A DNA stretch of 64,000 nt from Plazaster borealis (GCA_021014325.1 CM037472.1:4650001-4714000); one strand, 5' to 3'. Positions 47,501 through 60,399 are shown, numbered from the stretch's first letter. The notes: generated by a model not told the origin, from the sequence alone. Program-made: numbers and translations.

Positions 47501-50500
47501 AGCAAAACACTACACTTCAGGACTTGTTTGATTACTGGACTCTGGACAGTGGTCCAGTAGGTCACTCAAGACAGGCCCTGGTCTATGGAGAACATAAACC
47601 AAAATCACAGCATTCAGTATTCTTTTAATTGAAAATTAGTCCTTGAATTAGTCGTTGATTTGAAGGATTAAGAACCATGTCTATTTTGCAAGGGGCTCTT
47701 GGAAAATGGAAGTCAATGAGAACATAATATGTAGATAAAGAGAGAAAAGGCTGATGTAACATTTTACGTCTGCAATGTACCCACTTAAAACATTCTCAGT
47801 TGAAGAATTCTGTTTTAAGAACTGTTTACAAAAACCGTATCACTGAAATTCACATTTACACTTTTACAACCTGATAAAAAGACTTGATATGTATACTTGT
47901 ATATGAAAAAGAAGGGGGGAAAATTTAGTAAACAATTTGTCTTACTTGCTCTTGTCCTTGTTCTTGTCTTGGTGAAATTTTCCCGTGAACATCTTCTTGT
48001 TTTGATTTGCCTCCTGCTTGACCATGAAACTCAACTCATCTTCAGAGTCAAATCCTCCCTCTTCATCCTCCTCCGCCTCCTCCCCCGCGTCCTCAAACTC
48101 ATCCTCACTATCTCTGTCCTCCATCATACGTATCCTCTTTCTCTTCTTGGGCTTCATCTCCTCATCGTCGCTAAGGACTGGAATGTCATCATCGACTCCA
48201 TTACCCTCAGTGTCGGACAAGATGTGGAAGGATGACTCGCTCTGGTTCTCTGTTTCATTGTCGTGGACTTCTTGTGTTCTTTTCTGGGTGGCATCTTTTT
48301 GACTGGAAAGATCAGTCCAGAGTTTTCATAATAGAAAGACACCAACTTCTGAGTATATAGTGTTAGCCAGTGGGGTGTCTGGGTGTCTTTTGGACACCCT
48401 GTTTTATCTGTCAATTACATGTTATGTATAGACTGTGCAAGACTTGCGCGTATTCAAACATTTTTGGGACCACTTTGGTCCCACGTACGATGCTTTAACG
48501 CGTGAAGGAAACAAACGGGTCCCAATGTTCAAATACGCACGAGACTTGCACAGTCTATTGTAAGTAAACAATTTGGACACTCCAGTTTTTAAATTTCCAT
48601 TAAGACACCCTTTCACCAAATCCTGGCTAAAACCTTGTCTGAGTATCATGATTGCAAATTAAACATGTTTTTTTTTTCTTTCAGGTGACAATGATGAAGT
48701 TTAAATATTTGTGGAACTTGAGTTTTTTCTAACTCCCAGATAATACACATGTACTAAAAAACCTCACACAATCTTACCCAGCGAATACCCCAGAGCACAG
48801 TCCGAGTAACTCATCCATGTTGCCCTGTGTGTCCGCTACAGGCTGGCTGCCTAGCTCAGAAAACAGACCCTTCCTAATTTTGCTGGAACTCTCTGCATAA
48901 GAATAATCCAAATCCAGGGAATTTATATCTGGGAGTGTCATCCAAAATTTTCCCAATGCTTTCATTAAAAAAAAAAAAAAAAAAACAGCCTAAGAAGCTG
49001 TTGTCTGATGTGCACTCAATTAGAACAAAAACGATAAAAACTTGACGGTCCTTTTCAACATTAACGTGCACAAGCAAAATTGAATTCTGATCTCCTTATA
49101 ACAATAAAATGAGCCGCGCATAGTCATGGTTTCATTGTAAATATTTTATATACACTAAAAGTCATCAAATTTCTGCAGAACCATTTTTTCCCATTTCCAC
49201 ATTAGTATGCAAAAGCCAACTTGAATCCTCATGTATTTTGTTTTGCAAAAAAGGTACAATGTACAATGAAATGAGCTGATGAGCATAGACTTTGTTTCTG
49301 TGCACGATATTCGAACCCACATTGGCCGAGTCATCACAATGGGTTCGAATCTCAGTCCTGGCACTTGTGTCCTTGATCAAGACACTTAACTATAATTTTT
49401 CCTTGGTATTTATGTCCTAACTTATGGATCCTGCTGAGTAACGAAGTAGAAGTATTCAAAGCATAGACTTTGATATTAAGTAGGATGCTTTCGCTAACTT
49501 CTAACAAATGATGTAATCATTTTTTCAAAGGAAACATGCTATCGATACATTCATCTTATACATGTACATAAGGCATCTTATTTTTTATTTACATTTGAAA
49601 TGTATGCAAACCATAAAATGGATCAAGTTTCTTTCCTCAAAATGTGTTTTTTATTATACTTACCATCTGTGAATTTTCCAGTACAGAGTCCAAGTAGTTC
49701 ATCAAGCTGGTCTTGGCTGGTATTTTCTTCACCAAACAGTTTCTTCAAACCTGGTTTGGGTTTGCTGGTCGAGCGAAGCTTTAAAAACCTAGCATGAAGC
49801 ATTCATTATTGGTCAGTTTTCCCACCAAAAAAGCATTTGCAGTATAACACTTGCAAACTTAATACATTTATGTCTTGAATTAAATGTACTTTCTGTATTC
49901 ATTTGACCATAACTGGGGTCAGTGCTTCCAGGGAGTGTCATTACACAACTTTATTCTTAATTGTAAACTCCATCAGCCAAATGAATGACACCCTTGACTC
50001 ATTTCTTTCTAAAACCTACAACATTCTGGGAGGGGAGGAAGTCCTGGAGGCAGAACGAGACAACCTGCTTTTGTGTTACTTGTTATGGCTTGTTTTTATC
50101 CTAATAGCTCTTCACATTATTTCTTGGGGTTCTTATGTCAGCATCTCATCTCGTTTTTGTAAGGTCTAAACCTTATTGACCCTTAATGCTTAATTTCCCC
50201 TTTTTGATGTTTTTTTAGTCTACCATGTATTTTTTGCTTTTCAGTTTATATCCTTTCTTGTTTAAGATTTTACAAGTTTAGACGCAATTCAATCTGCAGA
50301 TTGTGATGTCTTTTTAAGTTTGCAATAAATAAACAATTCATTCAATCAAATTCATTTTACAAAGCCCTTCCTCATAAGGCAGAGACCCTACTTTTTTCAG
50401 TCATGTTCACCTCTTTTCCGAATGTGTATTGTAGTTTTTTCCTTGTGTAATTTATGTGTTTTAATATTAACCAAGCAATACCTGGTTGCCAGAATTGATA

Positions 50501-53500
50501 AATTATTTACTCACCCATTCTCATCCAAAAACTGAGTCTGTGTCTCATCATCGTCGAAAGAGAAGCGAAAGCTTTGCGTATCTGCTCCTTGCTGGGTGTC
50601 CATGGCGACAGAGAGGGAGGGTGAATCCATTCGGAACAGATCCTGTGAGTCTTCTACGGGTAGAGTTAACTCTGACAGCTTAGAAGAACTCTGAGACAGG
50701 AACGCAAGAAGAGATTGTAATCTTAACGGCCCGTCTTCAAGACAGCACTGAACATGTACAAAAACATAAGCAACAAGTTCCAATCTTATGTTTCTAATGT
50801 TCTTGACCTCAGCCAAACCAAACAACAAGGTCTCCACTCGGAGTCCAACTTGGTCATCCTTCGCACTATCAGGAGTACAGCGGACCGTACTTTTTCCGCT
50901 GTGAGTCCTTGAACTTGGAATTCTCTACCTATCTCCATCCGGAATGCCTCATCTATTGAACAGTTTAAGGGACCCATTTCTTTTGATTGGTTTTACTCAC
51001 AGTCCTTTGAACCCTTTGTCAAAGGCACTCTATAAATTCCTGTTGTTATTATTATTATCTTACGTGAAATGCTCTTAAAGCTGTTTTTGTTGTTCTTTCT
51101 TAACTGTGTCATCATGATACTAATAATGTTTGGCTAGCAATGTGCAGTTGTGCACAATGGAATGTTATTTTACTGATGGAATAAGGTAAAAAGTACATAC
51201 GTGAACAGTTAAAACAGACAGTGTTTTGACAGTAAATTTCATGGTCAGCAAAAGACTATGGAGAAATGAATTAGGCAAGTATTATTGTACACACGCTTCA
51301 AGCATCAAGCACTTTCCCTGACTGCAATTCACAAAACTTGTTGTGTGCACCCCACTGCTTAAAATGTATGCAGATAAACAATTTCAACAGCATTTTTCAG
51401 CGCACCCCTTCTCACAATAGTTCATGTAGGTGATATCTTCAAGAGAGTCTACATATGAAATTGAATTGTCAACATTAGAGAACAAGTCAGTGGCTTTCAA
51501 ACACAAACCTTTGATATTCCATTCAGCAGAGACTGGTGTCTTGAGAACGGTGTAAACACATCCTTTCTGTCTTCGACAGACACTCTCCGATCGAGCTTCC
51601 TGTTCCCGCCTCCTGGTTGACGACCAGGGATCATGGAGCCAAGCATCTCATAGCTGGTATCCATGCTGTTTGAGCTGGTGTCCAGAGGCTTGAGGAAGTC
51701 ATGCCCTGAATCCTCCGACGGGGTTGCTGGAGATTTTAATCAGGGCAAACAATGGATAAGATTCATGGAAAACTGTACGAGCGTTAGTATGTGTTTAGTT
51801 TGCGACTCAAAGCAGAGCTTGGTTTAGCCATTGGAACTCTGGCTGGAGTTTTAGGCCAGTAAACTCATGACTGGACATGTCTGGCAGTTTTGTGTTTTTT
51901 CACAATTGCCCTCCTAAATAGTTTGCACTAAAGTCTTAAAGTTGCAACAATAATTACATAGAGATTTATAAAAAATTAGCCAGGCAACTTTGGTAGTTTC
52001 CTAATTTTGACCATACTGCACAGAACTCAGTTTTGACCTTTATCTCCAATTCAAACCAAAAGTATTTTGCCATCATCATATCTTGAAAGACACAAACCCT
52101 ATTACAGTACCCCATGTTTTGTTCAAACCATTAACTTTTTTTGTAGTGACAGAAAGAATCTGTCAATTTGTAATATCTTTCTGGAAGTTCCAACCGTTTC
52201 ACCCTAGACCAAAAGGAGACCACCATTTTACATTTTCATGATTTGTCAATGTTGTACGATGACAGTGCAATGAACTGATACAATCATTATGAGAAACACC
52301 ATTCTGTTGACGTATGAAGCAGTTTTCATTTTGAATTCTTAAAAAGTTTAAGTTTGTCTGGGTTAAAAACTTTGTATTACCTTGTTTTGTTTTGACGGCA
52401 CTCCAGTTGAAGCTTGTCCTACCCAGCACCGAATCAGCGGTCCTGTCTAATTCACTACTTCCTGTGGTCCCTCCATCAGTGTTGCTCGTTGACTCAAACA
52501 GATCTCTCGTCTTCTCCTCATGTATTAGGTTTTTTTTGTTGGAAATTGACCGTCTGATGACGGACTCACAGAGTTTATCAACATCGCTGCTATCGGATGT
52601 GTTTCCATGACCGCTCTCCGAGTCTAGAATCAGTGTGTCTATGGATGCTTGGTGTGCTGGTTTCTTGTTATTTCTTATGCCAGATGCATTAGTGGGTGTT
52701 TTGATCAGTGGGTGGATGTCTACAGAGGATTCGTCTATGATTACAAATATACACAATGTGTGCTGTTAGATTAATTCTTTGTGACTATCGGTAATAAGTA
52801 AAGTCCCTTGTATTATCTTCAACCTTTACAAAACTTCATAATATTTACAGACAGTATACATCAAATTATTCTGGGGAATATAGTAGTATCATCATTTGGC
52901 AATACAAATTATGATTTATAAGATAGCATGGAATCGTTTCCCCTGAATATTTTGGTGTGAATATTGAGTAAATCCACTACAAACATTTCATCTTAATAAG
53001 TGGTGTTTGAAGCTTTGCATGGTGTGGAAAACCGTTTCATTTAATTTCTCCTGAAGACGAGCAGAGTATACTGTTCGAACATCGAGACCACACCGGCTCT
53101 TTTCAGAGCCAACACTCCTCCAAAAGAGATTTTTGTACACATGGTTGTAGCCGCAAGTTTACTACTTATTTATTTATAGTTTCTCCTTATTTCATCGTAA
53201 TGTTGCTTTTATACCAATTAATTTATACCTAAATATCTTTAAAACAGTTATGGTTTTTTAAGGTTTTTTTTACAAGTTATTACTTTAAAAGAGCCTCTCC
53301 TCTTACCTAGATTAGGGTTGTCATTTCCATCTTCTTCATCGTCTGCATCAAGGTGAAGCTCTAATGTCTTCATCGACTCCTCTTCTTGAACCTTGTCCTT
53401 TTTCATCTTTGCAAGTTCCTCTTCTTCCTCCTCATCATCATCATCATCATCATCAAGAACAAGCTTTTTTCTCTTCTTTGCATTTTTGGGAGCTGATATC

Positions 53501-56500
53501 TTACTATTTTCCTCTTCCTCATTATCGGTAAGATCAGAAAAAATATCCACCTTTGATGGTTGTTCATCTATGTTATCAACATCTTCTTCTTCTTCTTCAT
53601 CACTATCCTCCCCCTCATCATCGACAGAGTCACGTTCACTATCATCATTGTCATTATCTGCTCCCGGCTCATAATCATCGTCATCATCATCATCATCAAC
53701 AGCAGCCTCCCGATTCACAAACGGGGATTTCTTGAGCTGAATTATGAAATCAAAAAAACAAGGTTTAGATTTCTGCTGTCCGAGAAGAGCAGTGCCTATG
53801 TCTATCTTGGAATTGAGGTGAAACACTTTGGGTGATTTCCATCAAATGCTTAAATTTGTCCTTGTTTACAAAGTTGGTCATCTTTATGTCCTATTCCCTG
53901 ACCACAAGAGATATTGTGTAAGTGCCAGCTCATTTTAGTGACCTTACCATTTTACCATGGGGGAGAGGGGTTAAACTTGCATTTAGATGTTATTGAATTA
54001 CAAGCAACATTATGGAAATAACCATTTTCACTTCTGTATTCCTTATACCATCAACAACACTTTCTTTAGACACTAGCAGGTCATTAAAAGTGTAAGTAAT
54101 GCATCAATCATGAGATAAAGTGTAACAATTAGAGAGTTACATGTACAATGTTTACTGCAGTTAAGCAAAGGAAATTACACACTTCTCCTATTTCTTATTT
54201 GAATACCTTTGGCTTCTTGTCACCGCCTCCAATATCCTCCTCATCATTATCCGTGTCACTCTGGTCTGTCATCTCTCCTTCATCTTCGGCATAATCCTCA
54301 TTGTCGAGACGATAAGCTTCCTTTCGTCTCTGGCGTTCAACTTCTCGCCGTGCTTTCATCTTAATCTGCAAAGCTTCTTTAAGCTTCAGCAGTTTAGCTC
54401 CTGATTTTATTAAACAAATTTTGAGTCGTTCACTTTGAAAATGTATCAGGTACTTTTACTTGTTCCTTTTGGAATGATGGTGCTTTCAAGAAGGAAAAAC
54501 ATTTTATTTATTAACATCTTCATCAGGTGAACATTACTGTGTTGTCTCTTGTTATTCATACTTCTACAGTATTCCATCGTTGACAAAAAAGGGGGCCATG
54601 TGTGACAAAAATATTGGAGGTTTCGTTAACTTGAAGTTAACTTAAGTCATTTCAGATGTACACTGGTCTTTTTATCACAGTCCTCAGCTTTTCTCTTATT
54701 ACCTCTAGCTTTACTTGTTTAGTCATCATCGGTTACTTTCTTGTGTAAAAATTCATTCATCCAGTTTAGGTCCAACTCATGTTTCTTGTTTCTTTTTGTG
54801 TCTCATTTTTGTTTTTCCTGTCATTTTTCAGTAAAGGCTGTTTACTGATGCTTTGGTTATCAAAAACAGCCTCAAAGTTGTCCTTTTTATATTGTAGACC
54901 TAATTTCTAAAATAATTGTTTTTATTACTCAAATGTTTTATATTCTGACGTTTCTGTTTAACAAAAACATGAAATAAAGGTTTTATTGTACCTCCCATAT
55001 TGGGACAGCTTACCTGGAATCTTTAAGGACGGGTCTTCATCTTCTTGACCATCGATGGTCACAGTAACAGTATCAAGCTTGAGGTCCTCCTTTCCATCTG
55101 TTCCAGTCTCCTTGCTTACCACACTGAAATAAAACAAAATCACTTACAATGATTCCAATATATCCCACCTTGAGTAACTGCCTAAATAGTTGATACCTGT
55201 CCCAATTTGTGATCCTAGTTGGGCCTGTCCCAACTATAGACGAGAATGTCTCTACTTAAGTTGGGACAAGCCTGACTAAAGTTAGGAAGATTATCAAGTT
55301 GGGCCTTAAGATGCATCACTGCACACAATCACCACACCCAACTTGATTTATGTTGTCCAGTTTTCTTCTAAATCTGCTGTTATAAATGTGAATACCAACC
55401 TCAGCTTCACCTCCTTTCGTTGTCTCGGTGTACTTTTGGCTGTATGTTTAACAAAGCGCTCCCTTAACGAACTGATTCCGGGATTGCAAGGCGTCGCAAA
55501 TTCTGCCTGGTCATCATCGTCATCATCATCTAGGTCGATGAAAGAGTTTGCGGCACTGCCACTCAGCCGTGGTGTAAGTTTCTTGAGCTGGGGGAGGCTT
55601 CCTTCAAGGAGCTTCAACCGATGAGGCTGACTCGAGGTCTGTGCAGACACTGGAGTTTCAAATTGGGTGGAGATGGTTTCGTGGGTTGGGGAAGAAACTT
55701 CTTTCTCAAGGTGGTCATGACAAGTTGCTGTGTCATCTTCAGGTTCTTGAGGGATGCTTCCTTCCTCACCTTCCTGGCAGGATTCTTCGGTCTCTTCTAG
55801 TGTGTTTTCCTCTGTCTTATTGGTATTGTTTTTCTCAAGCTCATCATCAATGTCTTCCAGTTTCTCAGGTGTCAATGCAGTTCTTGCCTCATCGTGTTTC
55901 TCATCTCCGTCTTCTCCAACGTCATCTTCCACTTTGTCTTTAATTTTATCATCCACCAGAGCATCACTTTCATCCTCTTTATCGTCAGAGGAATCTTCAA
56001 GTCTCAACTGAAGCTCACTTTCCATTTCTGAAAAATCGTCATCTTGGGGTTTATTGAGCTCTGCATCCGGTGACCGTATATCCTGTGACGATGTGGCATC
56101 CATATCCATAAGATTCAATGTTGGTGAACATTGCTCGGCGTTTAAGTTAGTTGTAGGTGAGGTGGATTGGGGTTCCGGAGACTGTTTAGGAACCATGGTA
56201 GTGCTCGCTAGTTGGCTTGGTGATTGGTTAATGGCTTGCTGCTGGGTGAGGCAGGATATTTGTTGACGTCTAAAAGTAAAAACAAAAAATGTCACTTTTT
56301 ACAAAACAAAATTCAAAATGCTTAAACTTTACCTCTAGAGGCAATTGCCTCCATGCCCTGGTTATTTGTCTTGATGCCCCTTGAAAGTTCCAGTAGAGAT
56401 GTACATTTCCTTTGATGCTGCGTCTTTTACCAAGGAAACAGTGCCTTGAATGAAGCCTCAGGCCTTAGACTTAGATCTGATTGACAAACTCTGTGGAAAC

Positions 56501-59500
56501 AAACTTACTTGGATGATCCTTTGAGGGATTTAACCGAGGACATTATCCCAGCGTGAGATGGCTTTTTACTAAAGAAATCGTTTAGCGACAGCGGCTTGGG
56601 TTTGTGATACGGCAGACTGATATCTGAATCTGTGTACAGAAGCAAAGGAAAGATACTGCATTAGATGTAAATAAATAAGTTCAAGAGAATATTGTTTCAA
56701 GTAATGAACCAGGGATACTGTTAGTCTGAGTAGGGAGAAACTGTGGATAAGGCCTCTCCAGACTATTCAACCCCATGGTCTGAACATCCAAGAAGGAAAT
56801 GACTAACAACTTTTTGCCTTTGCCTTCTCCTTTTTCCACAGAAATCCCCATTTTTAGTTATGATTTTTTCTCCCTCTTCCCACCTTTGATTTTGTCTTTT
56901 GTGTTTCCAATTTCTTGTGGTTAACAGGCCCTTCCCTCTACCCCCCCTTTATCTTCTTCATTGTTCATCCCTTGCTTTTTCTGTGTGCTTTCTGCATCTC
57001 GCTCTTTTCATTTCTTTCCACTTGACTGCTTTGAGAAAGACTTTGCTTGGGTAGAAACCTCAGGCCATTAACCATTTTTTTTGCACATAATGAACCACTA
57101 TGCAAATATTCATCTGGTGTTACCGAAAATCGAATATGCATTGATACCTCACCATGCAATGCCTCAAATCCCATATACTGTTCTGTAACTTATGACTTTT
57201 CGTTTGTATAAGACTCGAAGCTATATGATTAGATAGCCAGTGTTTACAATATGAGAAGCATTGAACTAGCCAGCTGGACCACTTTGAGCAGTCCCTAGCT
57301 GGTCCTCAGGAGTTACAACTGGCGTTTGGTAAATGTCCACTCTTATGGGAGAACAGTGGTGTAATGTCCCGATCAATTCAAACAGTCTTCTTCTGTTGTA
57401 TAGAACAGACCTCTTATAATGCGTTGACTCTCACTGTGGATCTTTTTAATGTCGTCCTTCTGGACCCGCCTTCCTCGTGACTGAGCGATTGAAGACTGTA
57501 TAACAGAGAACAAAATATGTTTTGATGAAAATATATACATGCAGGTGCAGGTTATTCGGCATAGCTTTGAAGGCGTCACTAATTTTCTCGCAAGTTAGCA
57601 CACCAATAACATGGTTAGCAGTTTCTCATTTCGTGGTGTTGAAGGGAGCTACAAATCCCCCTGCTGACCTGCTCGTCACTTTGAGGGGTCAAATAGCACA
57701 AAGATATGGTGTGTGTTATTAGTTCCAACTATGCATGCTGCCAGAAATCTGTGTATCTTTACTGTGATTTTGACCCCAAAATGGCATAACGATTACAGCA
57801 TTTGCAATGTTTTGGTCCATGAAATTCTGGGGTCAGTTTATACAACTCATCATGGCCAAGCCATCGTGACACCTCTCATTCAAATGAACTAGTCTGGCCC
57901 TTTGTAATGGGCCTTTGTTTTTAATTGAGAATCAATGCAAATGATTGCTATTGCAGCCTGGGGACATGACAACAGACAGTGTTAAGAATCATGAAGGTCT
58001 GTATCTTTACTTTCTGGCTCTTGGCTGACTTTGGCTTCGTAACAATGGCTTCCTCCTCCTTGTCTTCAGCCTCATCCTCATCAGACGCATCATCATCTTC
58101 AGAGTCAATCACCGGATTTTTCTTTCGATTACTTGTCTTCTGTCGATCTAAATATATAATGCATCATAAATTTGTTTAAATAACAATCGAAACCCAGTCT
58201 GTACTTGCATCTACAGAGTGAAATTTTAAAATTTGATGGATTTGTGTGATTTTTTGCAAGGCTGGGTTTTAGCCAGTTGAAATCAGATGTCTAAATTTGC
58301 TGTAAATTTGGGGTAAATCCAACTTTGTTACATACTAACAATCATCATCACAAACCCATCAAAATCAACTGTGTGTTTTGCTTGATTCTGTCGAACTGAT
58401 GACTGCACTCATAAACTGATTATACTTTAAATTGGATCAGGCATACCACCCCAATCAGAATCCAACATTTTGGGTGTTGAGTTATTATGGATTTTGTTGG
58501 GGTGATGAAGAATCACTCCATCCAAGGAATAAGTTAAAGATTACAATATTTTGTAATGTAATATGTAAAACAAATGAAAAAGTTGGGTGTTCAAATTAAT
58601 ACTATAGCTAGGCGTCTGAAAGATATAGCCAGGCGTCTGAAAGACACCTGGATGCATTGCTGGCTACTTAACACCTTGAGCCAAAAGCAAAATCTAACAT
58701 GTTTTATTTGTAGCCAATAACAAAATAAATGGGAAAAAAACAAAAAAAACAAACCCAATTCCTTTGTCAGGGTTTACCCTTAACTTTGCCAGTTTGAGTT
58801 AGCTTGTCATTTCACTGGTCTGCCAGCTTTTTCACTGGTCCATATTTCGGAGTTTCCTTCAACAAATTGTTATTAGCATGTGACTATCTAATTTGAATCA
58901 ATATGAACAATTAGTGGTTTACGTGTTGTAGTGGCAATCAATCAACTAGCCAGTCGGACTAGTTGGATAGAATTCTGACTGTAACTGGCATTTGGCCAGC
59001 AGACCACTGTTAAGGGAGAACACTGTTTGTTCATTTCAGGCCAGTCTGACCCTGACCTCCTAGGCATGATTGATATACCTTGAAGGGTCGGTGAGGAATT
59101 CCCATCATGGAGATCCGGCATAGGTGACTGGGGCGAGTACTCATCGGAATCACTGTCTTCCGCATCAAACAAATCACTGTTGAGTATGGTTCGAGCATCT
59201 AAGTGTTGAGCCTAGACAGAGAAAAGTAACAATTACAGAATAATCTACAAGTTAGTCAAATGATTTATTGTACTTTTATTACTTAGGTAGCTTATATGGT
59301 GTCCTCTAAAAGAAGCTGAATCCACTGTAAGATGCATAATTCTATGGTCCTTAAAACAGAGCGTAAGAAAACAATTCCTGGCCTGGGTTAGGATTGCCAC
59401 AAAATCCGGCCCAGATCTGATGTAAAGAGACAAATTGGATTGGAGTCATTATGACCAAAAACATAATACTACCTGGGTAAACTATTGTTGGTGATATTGA

Positions 59501-60127
59501 GTAAACAAATAAAATGGCGGGTGGACTCATCACTATTCTTTCTGATTTGGTAAGCATTATTATCATTATTATTTTTTAAGTGACAGAACATAGGCCCACT
59601 GATGATCTGATAAACTGTACAATGATTCTCGGGTCTGGAAACGGAGTAGGCCCCCATGATTTTACTTTTTCGGCTGGGCCTAGGGCACCTGGGCCTAACG
59701 TTATGGATGAACGATAATCTCAAACTTGTTCACTTGATTGTTGAAATTGAATCACAACAATCATGATCGTCTCACGTCTGATCGTTATTATTAATTAATA
59801 TTATAGTTCCCAAAACTGACATTGTGAAAAGGATCATGAATCATTGCGGGGTCACGATTATTGATAGCATGCCTATTTCAAAACCGTAAATAAAAGTTAT
59901 AAATACGCCATTACACTAAATGCAACTGGAATGATCAGTAATAAATAATATAGAACAATCGGAACAGTAATCGACAATCGTTGTTTGTAACAATAATTCA
60001 CCAGCAGTACGTTAACATACTCATGCTCAACTCTCAACAGAGTAAACTACCGTTAAAAGTCAACAAACAGATTTTGATGTTGACATGTCTCATTCAAACC
60101 TACCTTCATATTTTCAACACCCAGCAT
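41567..60127 (-). CDS. CLSPN: Claspin, ATR-Chk1 replication checkpoint mediator (22 coding exons)
   Basis: Claspin travels with the replication fork and links ATR to Chk1 activation in the nucleus. Exons on the minus strand: 60127-60104, 59211-59079, 58147-58011, 57495-57411, 56629-56509, 56269-55400, 55123-55014, 54400-54207, 53736-53307, 52734-52381, 51726-51509, 50690-50515, 49788-49664, 48892-48778, 48302-47946, 46920-46750, 46065-45944, 45819-45689, 45208-45106, 44146-44064, 43229-43068 and 41680-41567. Total 4335 nt, 1444 aa (human 1339); all phases agree. Conserved blocks include [15 protein letters not shown] (PIP-like), [29 protein letters not shown], two Chk1-binding-type motifs ([12 protein letters not shown] near residue 985, [12 protein letters not shown] near 1022) and the MRC1-like region ([36 protein letters not shown]). 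Acidic tracts are extensive. The start is the least certain part: the frame is open upstream to an acceptor-like site at 60188, so the N-terminus could be longer. Confidence 0.92.
42687..43050. repeat. TTAA-type MITE 17 bp from a claspin splice donor
   Basis: It starts TTAAAGGAACGTTACAGAAC, continuing TGGTAATT, and ends AACCAATTCTGTAATG and GTTCCTTTAA. TTAA is intact on both sides. On the claspin strand, exon 21 ends at 43068 and this element begins at intron position 18. Confidence 0.85.
44645..44785 (+). repeat. Dispersed repeat pair member, claspin intron 19
   Basis: TTTTGTTTGATTCTGTTGAA, TACTGATTATGCTTTA and CCACCACAATCAGACTCCAA match 58365-58480 in order (TTTTGCTTGATTCTGTCGAA, AAACTGATTATACTTTA, CCACCCCAATCAGAATCCAA). 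Class unknown. Confidence 0.6.
48428..48558. repeat. MITE with ATAGACTGTGCAAG termini, copy 2
   Basis: ATAGACTGTGCAAGACTTGC at the start and ACGAGACTTGCACAGTCTAT at the end are the same termini as at 34896-35029. The interior shares GTGGGACC-like sequence. It lies in claspin intron 14. Confidence 0.8.
49303..49410 (+). repeat. Truncated tRNA-derived SINE, claspin intron 13
   Basis: GGGTTCGAATCTCAGTCCTG, then TTGTGTCCTTGATCAAGACACTTAACT-like sequence, matches the GTCGTGGCC family. Only the box B side and the first part of the body remain, and a GTTCGAATC-like piece also appears inverted just upstream. Confidence 0.6.
50752..51060 (+). mobile_element. LINE 3' end remnant, antisense inside claspin intron 11
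   Basis: The plus frame reads [19 protein letters not shown], then a TGA stop, then [20 protein letters not shown], a CR1/L2-like ORF2 C-terminus. The 3' end is GGCACTCTATAAATTCCTG followed by TTATT repeats. It starts about 60 bp from claspin exon 12, in the opposite orientation to the gene. Confidence 0.7.
57030..57180 (-). repeat. Dispersed repeat with TCGGTAACACCAGATGAATA
   Basis: The minus strand contains TCGGTAACACCAGATGAATA, then TTTGCATAGTGGTTCAT. It resembles the GCGGTAACACCATGTGTATA repeat at 12840-12900 and 30050-30100. Class unknown. Confidence 0.45.
58775..59065 (+). repeat. Dispersed repeat with ACTAGCCAG block, claspin intron 2
   Basis: GGGTTTACCCTTAACTTTGC, GTCATTTCACTGGTCTGCC, AACTAGCCAGTCGGACTAG and CCACTGTTAAGGGAG match 31130-31385 in order. 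It ends 14 bp from the exon 2 donor. Confidence 0.6.
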
Positions 60128-60244
60128 CTTCACCTGAGTTAATTCTTCGATTCTTTGCAAAGTATTCCACACAAATAATGCGTAGGCCTGAAGAAAACCA
60201 CGAAATTACAGTGTCGTAAACGATTCCTTTCGAGTTTGTGTATG

Positions 60245-60265
60245 ATCGGACTTGGCGCGCTCAAC
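60245..60265. promoter_or_regulatory. E2F-like site upstream of claspin
   Basis: TTGGCGCG at 60252-60259, within CTTGGCGCGC, fits the E2F consensus core. It lies 125 bp upstream of the modelled claspin start codon. Claspin is an E2F-regulated S-phase gene in mammals, so the placement is sensible, but a single match in AT-rich DNA remains a prediction. Confidence 0.5.
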
Positions 60266-60399
60266 TGGTGAACTTTGACCCAAATCAATTGACGACCGAC
60301 TGTGTGTGTCACTAGTCTCTTTTTCAAGCCGTAAATGGCAAAGTACATTTGTAGTCTTTTTCTGAAGTTTCCAGGCGCTCATATGCTCTGACAATTATA

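Noticed and set aside
47897..48302. Plus-strand frames of about 94-112 aa
   Set aside because: Antisense to claspin exon 15 and its acidic codons; low complexity and no independent evidence.
53393..53835. Long plus-strand frames opposite claspin exon 9, Ser- or His-rich
   Set aside because: They are complements of Asp/Glu codon runs in the claspin exon. The composition is fully explained by that, and there is no splice or family support.
55343..56266. Several plus-strand frames of 70-100 aa
   Set aside because: Shadows of the long claspin exon 6 on the opposite strand.
60206..60394. Minus-strand frame as an upstream coding exon of claspin
   Set aside because: It ends in a stop only about 20 bp before the acceptor-like site at 60188, which leaves no room for an intron, and no better donor in phase could be shown.
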